This document shows positions 8,629-18,162 of a stretch of 64,000 nucleotides of DNA, in pieces (the stretch's first letter is position 1; every line of letters begins with the position of its first letter). Below the pieces are notes generated by a model that saw only the letters and a program-made list of their open reading frames with translations, had not been told where the DNA came from and did not search any database. The stretch is taken from the NCBI GenBank assembly GCA_937925685.1, contig CALAMI010000028.1, positions 49,666-113,665 on the forward strand, given 5' to 3'. A program made the position numbers and the translations under genes. Origin of the DNA: Candidatus Binatia bacterium (GTDB taxonomy: Bacteria; Desulfobacterota; Binatia; HRBIN30).

Positions 8629-9810
8629 ATGGAAAGCCGTTTAGGTTCGCTAGCTTTCAAGTTGCAGCAAGAGGAGGTCAGTTCGGAGGAAGAAGTCGAA
8701 CTTGAGCCACCGCTGGAAGTGCTCGAAGAGGACGTCGAAGCGGTCGAGCGCGGTCTCGAACATGATTTGCCAGAGCATTTTTTCCACGACGTCAGTAACA
8801 CCCAGCTTTTGTCTCCCGAGGAAGAGCAAGAGGTTGCCCGTAAGATCGTAAAATCCCGCAACCGTATCCGCCGTCTGTTGAGGAGGTTTCCTCGCCTGGT
8901 CTCCGCTGCTTTGCCGGTGCACGGGCGCAGCGTGATTCACCCGAACGAGGATTTCCGCGAACGCGAAACGGTCATGGTGCTCGAGTTCGCAAAGAAACAA
9001 CTCAAATCGCGCCGGCGCGTGGACTTCCCTTACGGCGACCGCCTCAAAATTAAGGAGATGGTTGCCCAGCTCGAGGCAGAACTTGCTGAGTATCGGAAGT
9101 TGCGCGACCAAATGATCGAGGCAAATCTGCGGCTGGTCATTTCCTTCGCCAAGCGGTATCGCCGCCCAGGCGTGTCGTTTCTCGACATGGTCCAGGAAGG
9201 GTCGTTAGGACTCATTCGCGCCGTCGAAAAATACGACCCGCGCAAAGATGTGAAGTTTGGCACCTACGCTGTGTGGTGGATCTGGCAGCAAATTGGTCGC
9301 GCTGGCGACATGCACAGCGGGCTCATTCGCACACCGGTCCACTGGAACCAGCTCCGACGTAAAGTTGGCCGCGAAACACAGCGATTGCAAACAAAATACA
9401 ATGGCAAGGTGAGTAAAGAGCTCCTTGCCCAAGCAAGTGGTGTGGATACGGAGCGGCTGGAAACCATGACCCAAAGCTTCCAGTGTGTTTCCATCGACGC
9501 ACCTGTTAGCGCCGATGATGATCGCACCCTCGAGGAACTACTTGCCAGCGATTCGAAGGACCCTGAAACCGAGGCGGCGCAAGGCGATTTGCATGCACAA
9601 CTGGAGGCCGCACTGAACCAGCTTCCTCCACGTGAAGCTAATATCCTGCGCTTGCGGTTTGGAACGAACGATCAACAGCCGCTCACGCTGGAGGAGGTGG
9701 GGCGCCTTTATGGGGTCAGCCGTGAACGCATCCGCCAGCTCGAAGCCCGTGCCCTCAAGCAGTTGGCCCCAATTTGCGAGAGCCAAGGCTTGCGCGCTTA
9801 CGTGGACTGA
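8629..9810 (+). CDS. Sigma-70 family RNA polymerase sigma factor with unusual region 2.4
   Basis: A 393-residue sigma factor with an acidic N-terminus (about 1-45), a region 1.2-like helix (LLSPEEEQEVARKIV), region 2 (NLRLVISFAKRYRRPGVSFLDMVQEGSLGL, then KFGTYAVWWI), region 3 and region 4 with a helix-turn-helix (LTLEEVGRLYGVSRERIRQLEARAL). The overall plan is group 1/2, but the stretch after YAVWWI reads WQQIGRAGDMHSGLIR. Housekeeping sigma has RQAITRSIADQARTIR there, so several -10-recognition positions differ. It is probably an alternative group 2 sigma rather than the primary one. A purine-rich AAAGGAGAAGGAG lies 18 or more bases before the ATG, so the start is not certain. A weak candidate promoter is TTGCTT (8533), 17 bases, TAGTCT (8556). 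Confidence 0.85.
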   Translation: MESRLGSLAFKLQQEEVSSEEEVELEPPLEVLEEDVEAVERGLEHDLPEHFFHDVSNTQLLSPEEEQEVARKIVKSRNRIRRLLRRFPRLVSAALPVHGRSVIHPNEDFRERETVMVLEFAKKQLKSRRRVDFPYGDRLKIKEMVAQLEAELAEYRKLRDQMIEANLRLVISFAKRYRRPGVSFLDMVQEGSLGLIRAVEKYDPRKDVKFGTYAVWWIWQQIGRAGDMHSGLIRTPVHWNQLRRKVGRETQRLQTKYNGKVSKELLAQASGVDTERLETMTQSFQCVSIDAPVSADDDRTLEELLASDSKDPETEAAQGDLHAQLEAALNQLPPREANILRLRFGTNDQQPLTLEEVGRLYGVSRERIRQLEARALKQLAPICESQGLRAYVD

Positions 9811-9820
9811 GCACAAGAGC

Positions 9821-9852
9821 AAGGGCAGCCGATGCGGCTGCCCTTCATTTTT
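9821..9852 (+). terminator. Rho-independent terminator after the sigma gene
   Basis: A perfect 10-bp stem AAGGGCAGCC / GGCTGCCCTT with a 5-base loop (9831-9835), followed by CATTTTT. It begins ten bases after the sigma stop codon. Confidence 0.85.
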
Positions 9853-9908
9853 GGCAAACACGGGGCTTTGCCTCAAACGAAGAACTCGAACGAAGAAAAG
9901 GAGCAAGA

Positions 9909-10586
9909 ATGAGAAAGACTCTAGCCCTTTGGGCTGTAGCCGTCGCTACATGTGCTGCAGCTCTGACTGAGGCAGCGGGCCCCGAGCTAAAGACGGACGA
10001 GCAAAAGGCTTTGTACGCTCTTGGCGCACTGCTTGCCCAGAACGTGAACGCCTTTCGCCTGACACCAGCAGAGGTGGAAACCGTCATCGCCGGCTTTAAA
10101 GATGCAAGCGCGGGAAAAACCTTGGCGGTCGATCCTGATGCATATCGCGGCCAGCTCCAGCAACTGGCACAATCTCGCGCCGCCGCGGCGGCCACGGAAG
10201 AAAAGGAAAAGTCCAAGGCTTTTCTGGAGAAGATGGCCAAAGAAAAGGGCGCGTCACGCACCGACTCTGGCCTGGTATTTATCGAGCTCCAACCAGGAAA
10301 CGGGCCGTCACCAAACGCTGAAGACAAGGTCAAAGTGCACTACACCGGTACGTTGATCGACGGTACGGTGTTCGACAGCTCGGTTCAGCGGGGTGAACCA
10401 GCCACGTTTCCCCTGAACGGTGTGATTCGCTGCTTCAGTGAAGGCCTGCAAAAAATGAAAGTTGGTGGGAAGGCCAAACTCGTTTGCCCCTCGGACCTTG
10501 CTTATGGTGACCGTGGCTCGCCCCCTAAGATCAAACCGGGGGCAACTTTGGTTTTCGAAGTCGAACTCCTGGGAATTGAACAATAG
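9909..10586 (+). CDS. FKBP-type peptidyl-prolyl cis-trans isomerase (Mip/FkpA-like)
   Basis: A 225-residue secreted proline isomerase. A signal peptide (MRKTLALWAVAVATCAAALTEA) is followed by an FKBP_N dimerisation domain (YALGALLAQNVNAFRLTPAE, about 35-110) and a C-terminal FKBP domain from about 130 with VHYTGTLIDGTVFDSS, GVIRCFSEGLQKMKVGGKAKL, AYGDRG and a final LVFEVELLGI strand. It should act as a periplasmic or outer-membrane folding helper. AAAAGGAG before the ATG supports this start; an open frame upstream overlaps the sigma gene and its terminator and is not the start. Confidence 0.92.
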   Translation: MRKTLALWAVAVATCAAALTEAAGPELKTDEQKALYALGALLAQNVNAFRLTPAEVETVIAGFKDASAGKTLAVDPDAYRGQLQQLAQSRAAAAATEEKEKSKAFLEKMAKEKGASRTDSGLVFIELQPGNGPSPNAEDKVKVHYTGTLIDGTVFDSSVQRGEPATFPLNGVIRCFSEGLQKMKVGGKAKLVCPSDLAYGDRGSPPKIKPGATLVFEVELLGIEQ

Positions 10587-10768
10587 TTGCGTCTCGCCGG
10601 CAATTTCCCAAGATCCCTCCACGCCAGCCTTCGGAGGAGAACTTTACCACCTTTGCGTTCCTGCTCGGCGATGTTTTCGCTCTTCATCGTAAAATTAGCG
10701 TCGTTATCGGTACCCACAGTCTGCGAACGCGCCCGATGAGTACCTTTGGCGGGCCAACGGAGGTCGCA

Positions 10769-12114
10769 ATGAGCTCGCTTTTGACGAAGCACAAGCGACA
10801 GCACGCCACGCCTTGAGCTGTTGTTCTGGCCAGCGTGCTGTTTTTGGTTCCGGGAACCGCATATGCTGTGTTTATGGGCGACTGCGACGGAGATGGCGTG
10901 ATCACGATAGACGAGGCGGTTGCCCTCGTTCGAGCGCTACTCGGAGAATCTCCTTCGGGGTTGTGCGCGGCTGCCGATGCGAACAGCGACAGCATGATTG
11001 ACGGTACGGAAATCGTGAAAGCCGTCAGGTCGCTGCTCGACGGCTGCGCCGCTCGTTGCGGCAATGGCGTCGTAGACGAAGAGTGCGACGACGCAGGCAT
11101 CTGCCTCGGTACAAGCAAGGTAGGAAGCTTTTCTCGAAGCGACAGCAAGTGCCTCGCGGAGCATGACGAATGGAATGGCGTGTGTGGGGGGAGGCGAGAA
11201 ACCCTGCACCGCATGTCATCGTGACAGCGACTGCCTCCACGGCCGGCGCCTGGCCTGTTGGACTTTTGCCGGCGACGGCTGCGCAGAAAATTGCACGGAA
11301 GAACAGCGACTGCGGATGAAACTTCAAAGTTCTGGCTCCGCCGAACTTGCTGCGGCTAGCCACATCGCGATTTTTGAGCCGCCAGGGGTCCTAGTCCTGC
11401 CTTTGAGTGGCTCCCCAAATGTTATGGCGGGGAGGGAACGCAATGGCACGAAAACGTTCGCCGTGCCTGTGGCTTCAGCAGAATTTCCGCCTGTAGGCAT
11501 TTCCACCCTCGCCTGCGCTTGCACCCGCTCGGTGGAACACAACACCTGTGGGATGTCGCCTTCGCTCCCGATGGATCGTTTGTCAAACAGTGCAACGAAG
11601 GATTCGCCGTGCCCCCGGCGACCTACCCCCGAGCCGCCCCTGTACCGGCGTGTTCACGCCGGGCAACGCTGGGCCCGGCGTTGTTGGGTGTAGGGGTCTG
11701 GCTTCGGCAAATCTCGAAGTGCGTGAAGCCTCGCCCGCCGGCCCGGTCCAAGCACGGTATGTCGGCATGGGCCCTAGGACCTGACTTTTGACCCTGAGTT
11801 GGGCAATAGGAACCTAGATTGGCCAATGCACCGAACAAAGTTGCACTGCGGCGGATCCTTCAGACGCCCGCGGTACGCCTTCAGTGAATCTCTACACCAC
11901 CGGGCAAGCTTGCGCACGAAGTTGGCTCGAAGGCGGGCAACGGGATACCCAGGGGCTCTGCATCGACGGTGCGTCGGTTCCTTGCAGTCGTTGGCAAAAT
12001 GGTGAACTGAGTGGCTTGCGCTTCTGCACCACCTACTTCTTGTACTCCGAAGTCGTGGGACCCACATGCGAGCAGACGTGTGCCTACGAGCAAAATAGCA
12101 AAAGGGGGCCGTAG
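10769..12114 (+). pseudogene. Decayed gene for a secreted dockerin/Cys-rich protein
   Basis: GGAGGT precedes an ATG at 10769 that opens a signal peptide, but an in-frame TGA interrupts it at codon 16 (about 10814); the same frame resumes with a hydrophobic core ending GTAYA, then a dockerin-like pair (GDCDGDGVITIDEAV, DANSDSMIDGTEIV) and CGNGVVDEECDDAGIC. Homologous sequence then jumps frame near 11190 (CWTFAGDGCAENCT, VLPLSGSP, FPPVGISTLACACTRS), again near 11530 (GSFVKQCNEGFAV), and again near 11640 (GVFTPGNAGPGVVGC, NLEVREASPAGP), ending with NLYTTGQACARS and GLRFCTTYFLYS before a TAG at 12112-12114. I recognise this as one long secreted-protein family common in Binatota-like genomes. With a stop and at least three frameshifts it is a pseudogene. 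Confidence 0.7.
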
Positions 12115-13747
12115 GGCTCCTCCGAGGTTTCCCGTTTTCCACAGCGCTGAATCAAGAAGTCAGCATCGATTACGAACGATCCCTGCAACCGTTCAGGCAA
12201 CCCGCACCAGGGCAAGACCCATCACGGCCACATGGCGGGCAAAAAAGCAGTTTCCCAGGTAGCAATCCCAGAGGCACTTTTGGGGTTAGGGTCTCCAGCA
12301 TACCCGGTCATCTCGCAGCGTATAAGCACCGCGTCCCACCAATGGAAATCCTGGAGCGTTCCACCTGCCCTGCGCGGGTCGGGGGATCGATCTACTGTCA
12401 ATCGCGTAGCCCGCGCTTCCCACAGCAGCAAAGAACCAAACGGGCGGAAGATGGCAGACGAAATGGCCGCTCTGCGCGCCGTGCGCCCGCTGCAAGTGAT
12501 CGCTAGGGAAAAGGGCAACTGGTGGGAAAGCGGCTGCGTGGTGCAGGGAGGGCGGGCACACAGCAAAGGTGCGGCCGTAGGAGCAGATCGGGCAGAAGCT
12601 GGAAGAACTAGACTGCGGCGAGGATGGATCGAAGAGGGAAGAATCGGTGGCGGCTGAGCGGGAGTTAGCGGTGTACGGTGCTCGGGATTGCACACCCGAA
12701 CCCCTGCAGGATGGCCAGAGTGCGACCAAGCCCTAACCCAACGCCGCCCGCTTGCGGAGCAGGACACCTGCACCCAGACCTTCCCATCGCGGGCGGAGAA
12801 CCGAGTGAATGCAACGTCCGGAGAAGGGCCCGAACCACAAGCAGTTCGGCCAAGGAGCCCCACAGTGACAAAGTGTTGGAAGCCATCTACCCGCGCTACC
12901 GGCCGTTGCCCTCCGGCCCCGTGGCATCGACGCTCCCCCTCTTTGCTGCACGCGGGGGAGATCGATCGTGCCTCGATCAGGACTAAGGTGCGCATACCAC
13001 CCACATCCGCTTGCACCAAGGGTTCAAGTACCTTGGGGGCCAGGCACGGTGTGCTGGAGGGATCGAGCGACTAAGCGTGCGCACACGGAAGCTTGCGTTG
13101 ACGCCGGACAGCAACGTCTCTGGGGCGGTGTTGCAAACAACTGTCGTGGGACACGGCTGTACGGTGTGCTTTTATACCGACTAAGGCACGCAGTTGAGCA
13201 GCGAGGACTTCTCGGCTCTGCTGGAAGCGCCGCACGCGGGCATGAACCAGCGTGGACACGGTAGGCGATGGCGTCGCTGCACAACGCGTTGTGGGTCTGT
13301 GTCGAGGATTCTCAACGAGCCCGCAGTGGCGCGGGGGCACCTGCCGGGATGCTTCCTACCCCCATTCCAGCAGCCGCAACAGTACCTCGGCTGTTGGACC
13401 CAGAGGCACAGAGTATCGAGGGTACAGCGCAAATGGGCCGAGACCGCCTAAGGGGGAAGGTCGAGCTGAGACACGTTCTCGTCAGTGGTTCCGAAATCGA
13501 TGGACGCGAAGCGGTAGCCGGCCTAGGGAGCCGCCAAAAGCGGGGGATCCCCGTGCTCGGAAAGCCAACCGCAGGGCGCGACGGGCCTCCGTCTTCGCTG
13601 TGGGCTCGTTCCGTACCGACGAGGCTCAATCTCAGTTCACAAGAGCAAGAAGCCCCCGAGCAGAGGGACGGACAACCACCGGCCGCACTACCACCTTGAG
13701 GAGGCCGACTCGACCTGGCCCCAACACTGCCAAGAAATGGGGCCACT
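12115..13747. other. Gene-poor stretch, nothing recognised
   Basis: About 1.6 kb without a supportable gene. Open frames exist on both strands, the longest 265 codons on the minus strand (12222-13019). Their translations are arginine-, proline- and serine-rich with no recognisable domain, no good ribosome-binding sites and many mutually overlapping alternatives, as expected from GC-rich noncoding DNA. It may be further decay of the preceding pseudogene. Confidence 0.5.
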
Positions 13748-14314
13748 TCACTCACCGGAATATCTCGGCAAGATCTCTTGCAACTCCTCCAATGTGCGGG
13801 CTAGCCGATCTTTCGCGGATAGTAACGGCTCGCTCGTTGGCCAGGGGATCGCCAGCTGCGGGTCGTTCCAAGCCAAACGCAATTCTCCTGCGGGGTCGTA
13901 GAAATCCGTGCACTTGTACTCCACTTCTGCCGTCTCACTGAGCACGCAAAAGCCGTGGGCGAAGCCTGGAGGCACGTAGAGCTGGCGAAAGTTTTCCGCC
14001 GACAAGATGACGGCCGTCCACCGCCGAAACCACGGGGAGCCACGACGGATGTCTACGGCAACATCCCAAACCTCTCCGGTAATAACCCGCACGAGTTTGC
14101 CCTGAGGACGCCGCCATTGAGCGTGCAAACCGCGCACGGTGCCACGCACTGAACGGGAGTGATTGTCTTGGACAAAGAGGCTCGGGAGCCCATGCCGGGC
14201 GTACTTTTCGCCGTGGAAGGTTTCCAGGAAAAATCCGCGTTCGTCCCAGTGCACCTCCGGCTCTATGATGACGACCCCGGGTAGCTCGGTCTCGACAACG
14301 CGCATAACGGCCAT
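13748..14314 (-). CDS. rfbC: dTDP-4-dehydrorhamnose 3,5-epimerase-like protein
   Basis: A cupin epimerase of 188 residues, the usual RmlC length. Visible family features are [21 protein letters not shown], the active-site [17 protein letters not shown] (histidine in RGLH), [33 protein letters not shown] and [10 protein letters not shown]. In dTDP-rhamnose synthesis RmlC epimerises C3 and C5 of the 4-keto-6-deoxyglucose intermediate. The other rhamnose genes (rfbA, rfbB, rfbD) are not here, so a related nucleotide-sugar epimerase role is possible. It is divergent from the acyltransferase gene, with about 150 bases between. Confidence 0.87.
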   Translation of the reverse strand: MAVMRVVETELPGVVIIEPEVHWDERGFFLETFHGEKYARHGLPSLFVQDNHSRSVRGTVRGLHAQWRRPQGKLVRVITGEVWDVAVDIRRGSPWFRRWTAVILSAENFRQLYVPPGFAHGFCVLSETAEVEYKCTDFYDPAGELRLAWNDPQLAIPWPTSEPLLSAKDRLARTLEELQEILPRYSGE

Positions 14315-14466
14315 GTGTCACTGCCCTCTTACGTTTGCAACTGTGATGCGTGTCTTGCCCATCCTGCTTTGCAGGCGTAGGATGCCCGTCGCTGAGAATC
14401 CGCTGTCGAGCGTCCGTTTTGCCACGGTACGTTACGTGCGGGTTCAAAGCCGGAAGGAGGTGTGCC

Positions 14467-15999
14467 ATGGCGCGACGAGCTCTTTCGAACGATGTGATCC
14501 TTCCTAGTCGCATGCTTCCGTCGGACGCTTTGTTCTGGTATGCGGAGGAAGCCACACCCGCACTACGCCCAGTGGTCGGAGGGTTGTTTTTCCTCGATCG
14601 CGCCCCTCATACGGAAAAACTCGAGCATGCCTTCTTACAGTGGGTAGAGCGCATCCCGCGACTCCGCCAACGGGTACACGAGGACCCCTTACGGATCACT
14701 CTGCCAGAATGGCGGGTCGACCCGCATTTTGAACTCCACTACCATCTTCGCCACCTCGAGCTGCCGCGGCCGGGCACGCGCAAGGAACTTTTCGAGCTTG
14801 TGAGCGCTCTTTTCGCCTCACCCCTCGATCCAGCGCGACCACTGTGGGAGGCCTACGACATCCGTGGATTCCAAGGACAACGAGCGGCCTTGCTCGTGAA
14901 GGTGCACCATTGCGTCATGGATGGTGTGGGCTCGATGACCGGGTTCGATGCACTCACGCAAAGCAAACGCAACCAGCCCATTCCACTCCCTAGACTTCGC
15001 CCAGGCCAACCACCGGCAACGCCCGTGAGGATCGCCCATCTCGCCGCGGAAAGCCTGCGAATCGGCGCAGACAACGTGAAAGCAGGGGCTGCGCTCCTGG
15101 CCGAGGCCATTCGTCATCCGCAGAATGTCCTCGACCAAGCATTGCGAGCTGCCCGCGGGCTGCGGGGGTTGCTGTCGGACTTAACAGCCCCGCCGGCACC
15201 AGACCCACTAGCCCAAAAGGCCACTGGAATTGGACGCCGATTGGACGGGCTTACCATGCCATTACCCTGGCTGCGCAAGATGAAAGACGCCCTTGGCGTT
15301 ACCTTGAATGACCTGATGCTAACGATCGTTGCCGGAGCCGTTGGACGATACTACTGCCACAACAAGCTCGAGGTGAACGAGCTACACTGCATGGTACCGA
15401 TGAGCCTGCGTCGCGACGAGGAGCGACATCTGTTGGGAAACCGTGTGGGCATGTGCAACGTTCTCTTGCCCATTGGCGAACACGATCCTTTGCGCCGGCT
15501 CGCTCGCATCCAAGAGCAAACAGCCACCGCCAAGCGCGATCGCCGTAGCGCTGCTTACCCGTTCCTGATGCGTGTACTCACGTTCGCACCCACTTTTGTC
15601 ATTCGAGCTTTGGCTCAGGCAACCACCGGTCGCATCAACCTCATCGTCACGAACGTACCCGGCCCAGCAGAAATCCGTTATCTCGCAGGAGCACGCATCG
15701 AAGCCATTTACCCTTATGCACCGGTCACGCTCGGCCTGCCTCTAGCCATTGCCCTGCTATCTTACGCCGACACCTATGGTATCGGTATTGACACAAACCC
15801 TGCCGCCATACCTAACCCAGAACTCCTTCACCGCTTTCTGGACGAGGCCGCCAAAGAGGTGGAAAAAGTGGCACTGCGGAAGCGGAGCAGTCAAGCCCTA
15901 CGCACTCGCCGCGAAAGCAACGCCTCTTCGACGGTCCCTCAGTCCCCTGCTACGGCGGGAAGGGCAGCTAGAGCCATCGCAATCTCCTCCTCGGGGTAG
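14467..15999 (+). CDS. Wax ester synthase / diacylglycerol acyltransferase (WS/DGAT) family
   Basis: A 510-residue O-acyltransferase that esterifies acyl-CoA to fatty alcohols or diacylglycerol to form storage lipid at the inner membrane. The catalytic motif HHCVMDG (about residues 148-154) is intact. Other family marks are [12 protein letters not shown] at the N-terminus, [14 protein letters not shown] before the active site, [35 protein letters not shown] and [18 protein letters not shown]. The start is set by AAGGAGGT just before the ATG; the frame is open further upstream without a good start. The last about 20 codons overlap the end of the convergent trpB-like gene. Confidence 0.92.
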   Translation: MARRALSNDVILPSRMLPSDALFWYAEEATPALRPVVGGLFFLDRAPHTEKLEHAFLQWVERIPRLRQRVHEDPLRITLPEWRVDPHFELHYHLRHLELPRPGTRKELFELVSALFASPLDPARPLWEAYDIRGFQGQRAALLVKVHHCVMDGVGSMTGFDALTQSKRNQPIPLPRLRPGQPPATPVRIAHLAAESLRIGADNVKAGAALLAEAIRHPQNVLDQALRAARGLRGLLSDLTAPPAPDPLAQKATGIGRRLDGLTMPLPWLRKMKDALGVTLNDLMLTIVAGAVGRYYCHNKLEVNELHCMVPMSLRRDEERHLLGNRVGMCNVLLPIGEHDPLRRLARIQEQTATAKRDRRSAAYPFLMRVLTFAPTFVIRALAQATTGRINLIVTNVPGPAEIRYLAGARIEAIYPYAPVTLGLPLAIALLSYADTYGIGIDTNPAAIPNPELLHRFLDEAAKEVEKVALRKRSSQALRTRRESNASSTVPQSPATAGRAARAIAISSSG

Positions 16000-17306
16000 T
16001 CGAAGTTTTGCAGTCGTCCCGCCGCGTAGTCGATGTAGGCTTGCATGTCGAAATGTCCGTGTCCGCAGAGGTTGAACAAAATCGCTCGGCTGCGACCTTC
16101 TTCTCGGCATTGCAAGGCCGCCCGCCGAGCGCCGGCAATCGCGTGATTGGCCTCGGGAGCCGGAACAATTCCCTCTGCCCGGGCGAACTCCACACCGGCA
16201 GCAAAGGCATCTAACTGCGGTACGGCTTCTGCCTGGATCAGATTCAAGGCAAGTACGTGACTGACAAGCGGCGCCATCCCGTGATAGCGCAGCCCCCCAG
16301 CATGAATCCCAGGAGGGACGAAAGAGCTTCCGAGCGTGTGCATTTTTAGCAAGGGCGTGCGGTGCGCCGTGTCACCAAAATCGTACGTATACCTGCCTTT
16401 GGTCAAGCTTGGGCAGGCAGCCGGCTCAACGGCACGAACTTCCACGGTTCGGCCTCCGCGGAGCATCCGACCTAAGTACGGGAAGGCGATCCCAGCAAAA
16501 TTCGACCCCCCTCCCGTACACGCAACCACGATGTCCGGCTCGTCTCCCACAATGCTCATTTGTTCCAGAGCCTCGAGCCCAATCACGGTTTGGTGCAACA
16601 GCACATGGTTCAACACACTCCCTAAAGCATAGTTGGTGTTTGGGTCCGCTGCTGCCACCTCCACCGCCTCGGAAATGGCAATTCCTAAGGACCCCTGGCA
16701 ATTAGGATCCTTAGCCAAAACTTGTTGCCCCGCCTGCGTCCGTAGGCTCGGACTTGCCACCACCTCGGCACCATAGGTTTCCATCAAGCCGCGCCGATAG
16801 GGTTTCTGGTCGTAGCTCACGCGAACCATGAAGACTTGACACTCGAGACCAAAGAAATTGCAAGCCAATGCCAGCGCCGATCCCCACTGCCCTGCGCCCG
16901 TCTCTGTTGTCAGCCGCCTGACCCCCGCTTGCCGGTTGTAAAAGGCCTGAGCCACCGCCGTGTTCGGTTTGTGCGATCCCGCTGGGCTTACGCCCTCGTA
17001 CTTGTAGTAAATGCGTGCCGGGGTCTGCAGAGCCTTTTCCCAGCGCCATGCGCGGTACAAGGGAGTGGGGCGCCAAAGCCGATAGAGTGCACGGACCTCC
17101 TCTGGGATCGGGATGTCCCGTTGCACGCTCACTTCTTGGTCTATCAGAGCCGGGGGGAAGAGAACGGCGAGATCGCTTGGAGCAATAGGCTTTCCAGTTG
17201 CGGGGTGCAAAGCCGGAGGCGGTGGCGCAGGTAAGTCCGCGACGATGTTGTACCAAAAGGCAGGAAGGTTTTCCTCCGAAAGAAGAATCTTTGTTTTTTC
17301 GTCCAT
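15939..17306 (-). CDS. trpB: Tryptophan synthase beta chain-like PLP enzyme (TrpB2 type)
   Basis: A 455-residue fold-type II PLP enzyme of the TrpB2 subgroup, which is longer at the N-terminus than classical TrpB and often encoded away from trpA. The PLP lysine is in [16 protein letters not shown], the phosphate-binding glycine loop is [10 protein letters not shown], and [14 protein letters not shown] is the conserved segment that holds the catalytic glutamate. It condenses indole with serine, probably as a stand-alone indole salvage enzyme. No trpA or other trp gene lies nearby. Confidence 0.92.
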   Translation of the reverse strand: MDEKTKILLSEENLPAFWYNIVADLPAPPPPALHPATGKPIAPSDLAVLFPPALIDQEVSVQRDIPIPEEVRALYRLWRPTPLYRAWRWEKALQTPARIYYKYEGVSPAGSHKPNTAVAQAFYNRQAGVRRLTTETGAGQWGSALALACNFFGLECQVFMVRVSYDQKPYRRGLMETYGAEVVASPSLRTQAGQQVLAKDPNCQGSLGIAISEAVEVAAADPNTNYALGSVLNHVLLHQTVIGLEALEQMSIVGDEPDIVVACTGGGSNFAGIAFPYLGRMLRGGRTVEVRAVEPAACPSLTKGRYTYDFGDTAHRTPLLKMHTLGSSFVPPGIHAGGLRYHGMAPLVSHVLALNLIQAEAVPQLDAFAAGVEFARAEGIVPAPEANHAIAGARRAALQCREEGRSRAILFNLCGHGHFDMQAYIDYAAGRLQNFDYPEEEIAMALAALPAVAGD

Positions 17307-17380
17307 GCTGTTCAGAAAGCGAATCCCTCAACCTACCGCAACCAGTTGCTGCAGGCGTCAGAGCAAACCCCTGATCCCTT

Positions 17381-18142
17381 TCAAGGGCGCTTCTTCTCGT
17401 TCCCCAACACCGTGCCACTGCCATTCACCGACGAGCCACCAGCTTTTGGCGTAACGCTCACGGCCCAACGAATTGCGCTCGTTCCGTCCCCACCCCGCGT
17501 CCCGTTGCAGTTTGCCGCCACGGCCGCCGCAAAAAATTGCACCTCTTGCGGCGTTGCCGGCGCAATCCAGCGGAACTCCCACACCAGCGGCGCCCCACCA
17601 CGAAAAAGGCGCCTCGCCAACACGAACGTGTCCACCTCATCCGTCACGGCATCGCCACTCACATCGCCGGGCAAGCAAGCGCCCGCCCCCAGGCCTATCA
17701 TCCGCAAGCGCAGATTCTGGATCACATCGGCTGCGGTTACCGCACCATCACCATTCCCGTCGGCGCTACGCGCGGGAGCCATGTGCGTGAGTTCGCCGAG
17801 CTCCAGATAAAGACCTGTTTCTGGAACAAGCGCACCCGCACTCACCGCAACGTTTACACCACCACCCAACGCTCGCGATCCTCGGGGTCGCAACGCCACA
17901 CGCCAGCTCACGACTGCGCCGGGCATAGCGAGACGAGGCCCATCTACCTCCAAGAGCGGTGCCGGTTCATCCCCATGGCAGGAGTCGCCACAGGTCTCTC
18001 CTTGCAAGCCGGAGAAACCGGTGATCCCGTACTGCTTGCCCCAACAGAGGTGCCCGAAGCCAGCCAAAACCACGACAACAACAGCGATCGAAGCCCCAAG
18101 CCTCCCGACCATACAGTCCCGATCCCCTCCCAGACTGTGCAT
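17381..18142 (-). CDS. Secreted CxxCH-containing protein with dockerin-like repeat (choice-of-anchor V style)
   Basis: A 253-residue exported protein: a strong hydrophobic signal segment (IAVVVVVLAGFGHLCWG), then GITGFSGLQGETCGDSCHGD. The SCHGD and the following beta strands (GPRLAMPGAVVSWRVAL, GGVNVAVSAGAL) recall the choice-of-anchor V / MXAN_6652 family of myxobacterial secreted proteins. The second half holds two EF-hand-like dockerin units (DGNGDGAVTAADVIQNLRLR and GDVSGDAVTDEVDTFVLARR). An internal ATG at 18112 just before the signal peptide is an equally good start. Function is unknown; calcium-dependent folding or surface complex assembly is a guess. Confidence 0.65.
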   Translation of the reverse strand: MHSLGGDRDCMVGRLGASIAVVVVVLAGFGHLCWGKQYGITGFSGLQGETCGDSCHGDEPAPLLEVDGPRLAMPGAVVSWRVALRPRGSRALGGGVNVAVSAGALVPETGLYLELGELTHMAPARSADGNGDGAVTAADVIQNLRLRMIGLGAGACLPGDVSGDAVTDEVDTFVLARRLFRGGAPLVWEFRWIAPATPQEVQFFAAAVAANCNGTRGGDGTSAIRWAVSVTPKAGGSSVNGSGTVLGNEKKRP

Positions 18143-18162
18143 TCACCGCAATTGCCAACTGG

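Noticed and set aside
12222..13019. 265-codon minus-strand frame
   Set aside because: Low-complexity arginine/proline/serine composition, no ribosome-binding site, no domain, and overlapping rivals in all frames.
14350..14466. Upstream extension of the WS/DGAT gene
   Set aside because: AAGGAGGT sits just before the ATG at 14467 and the extension contains no family sequence.
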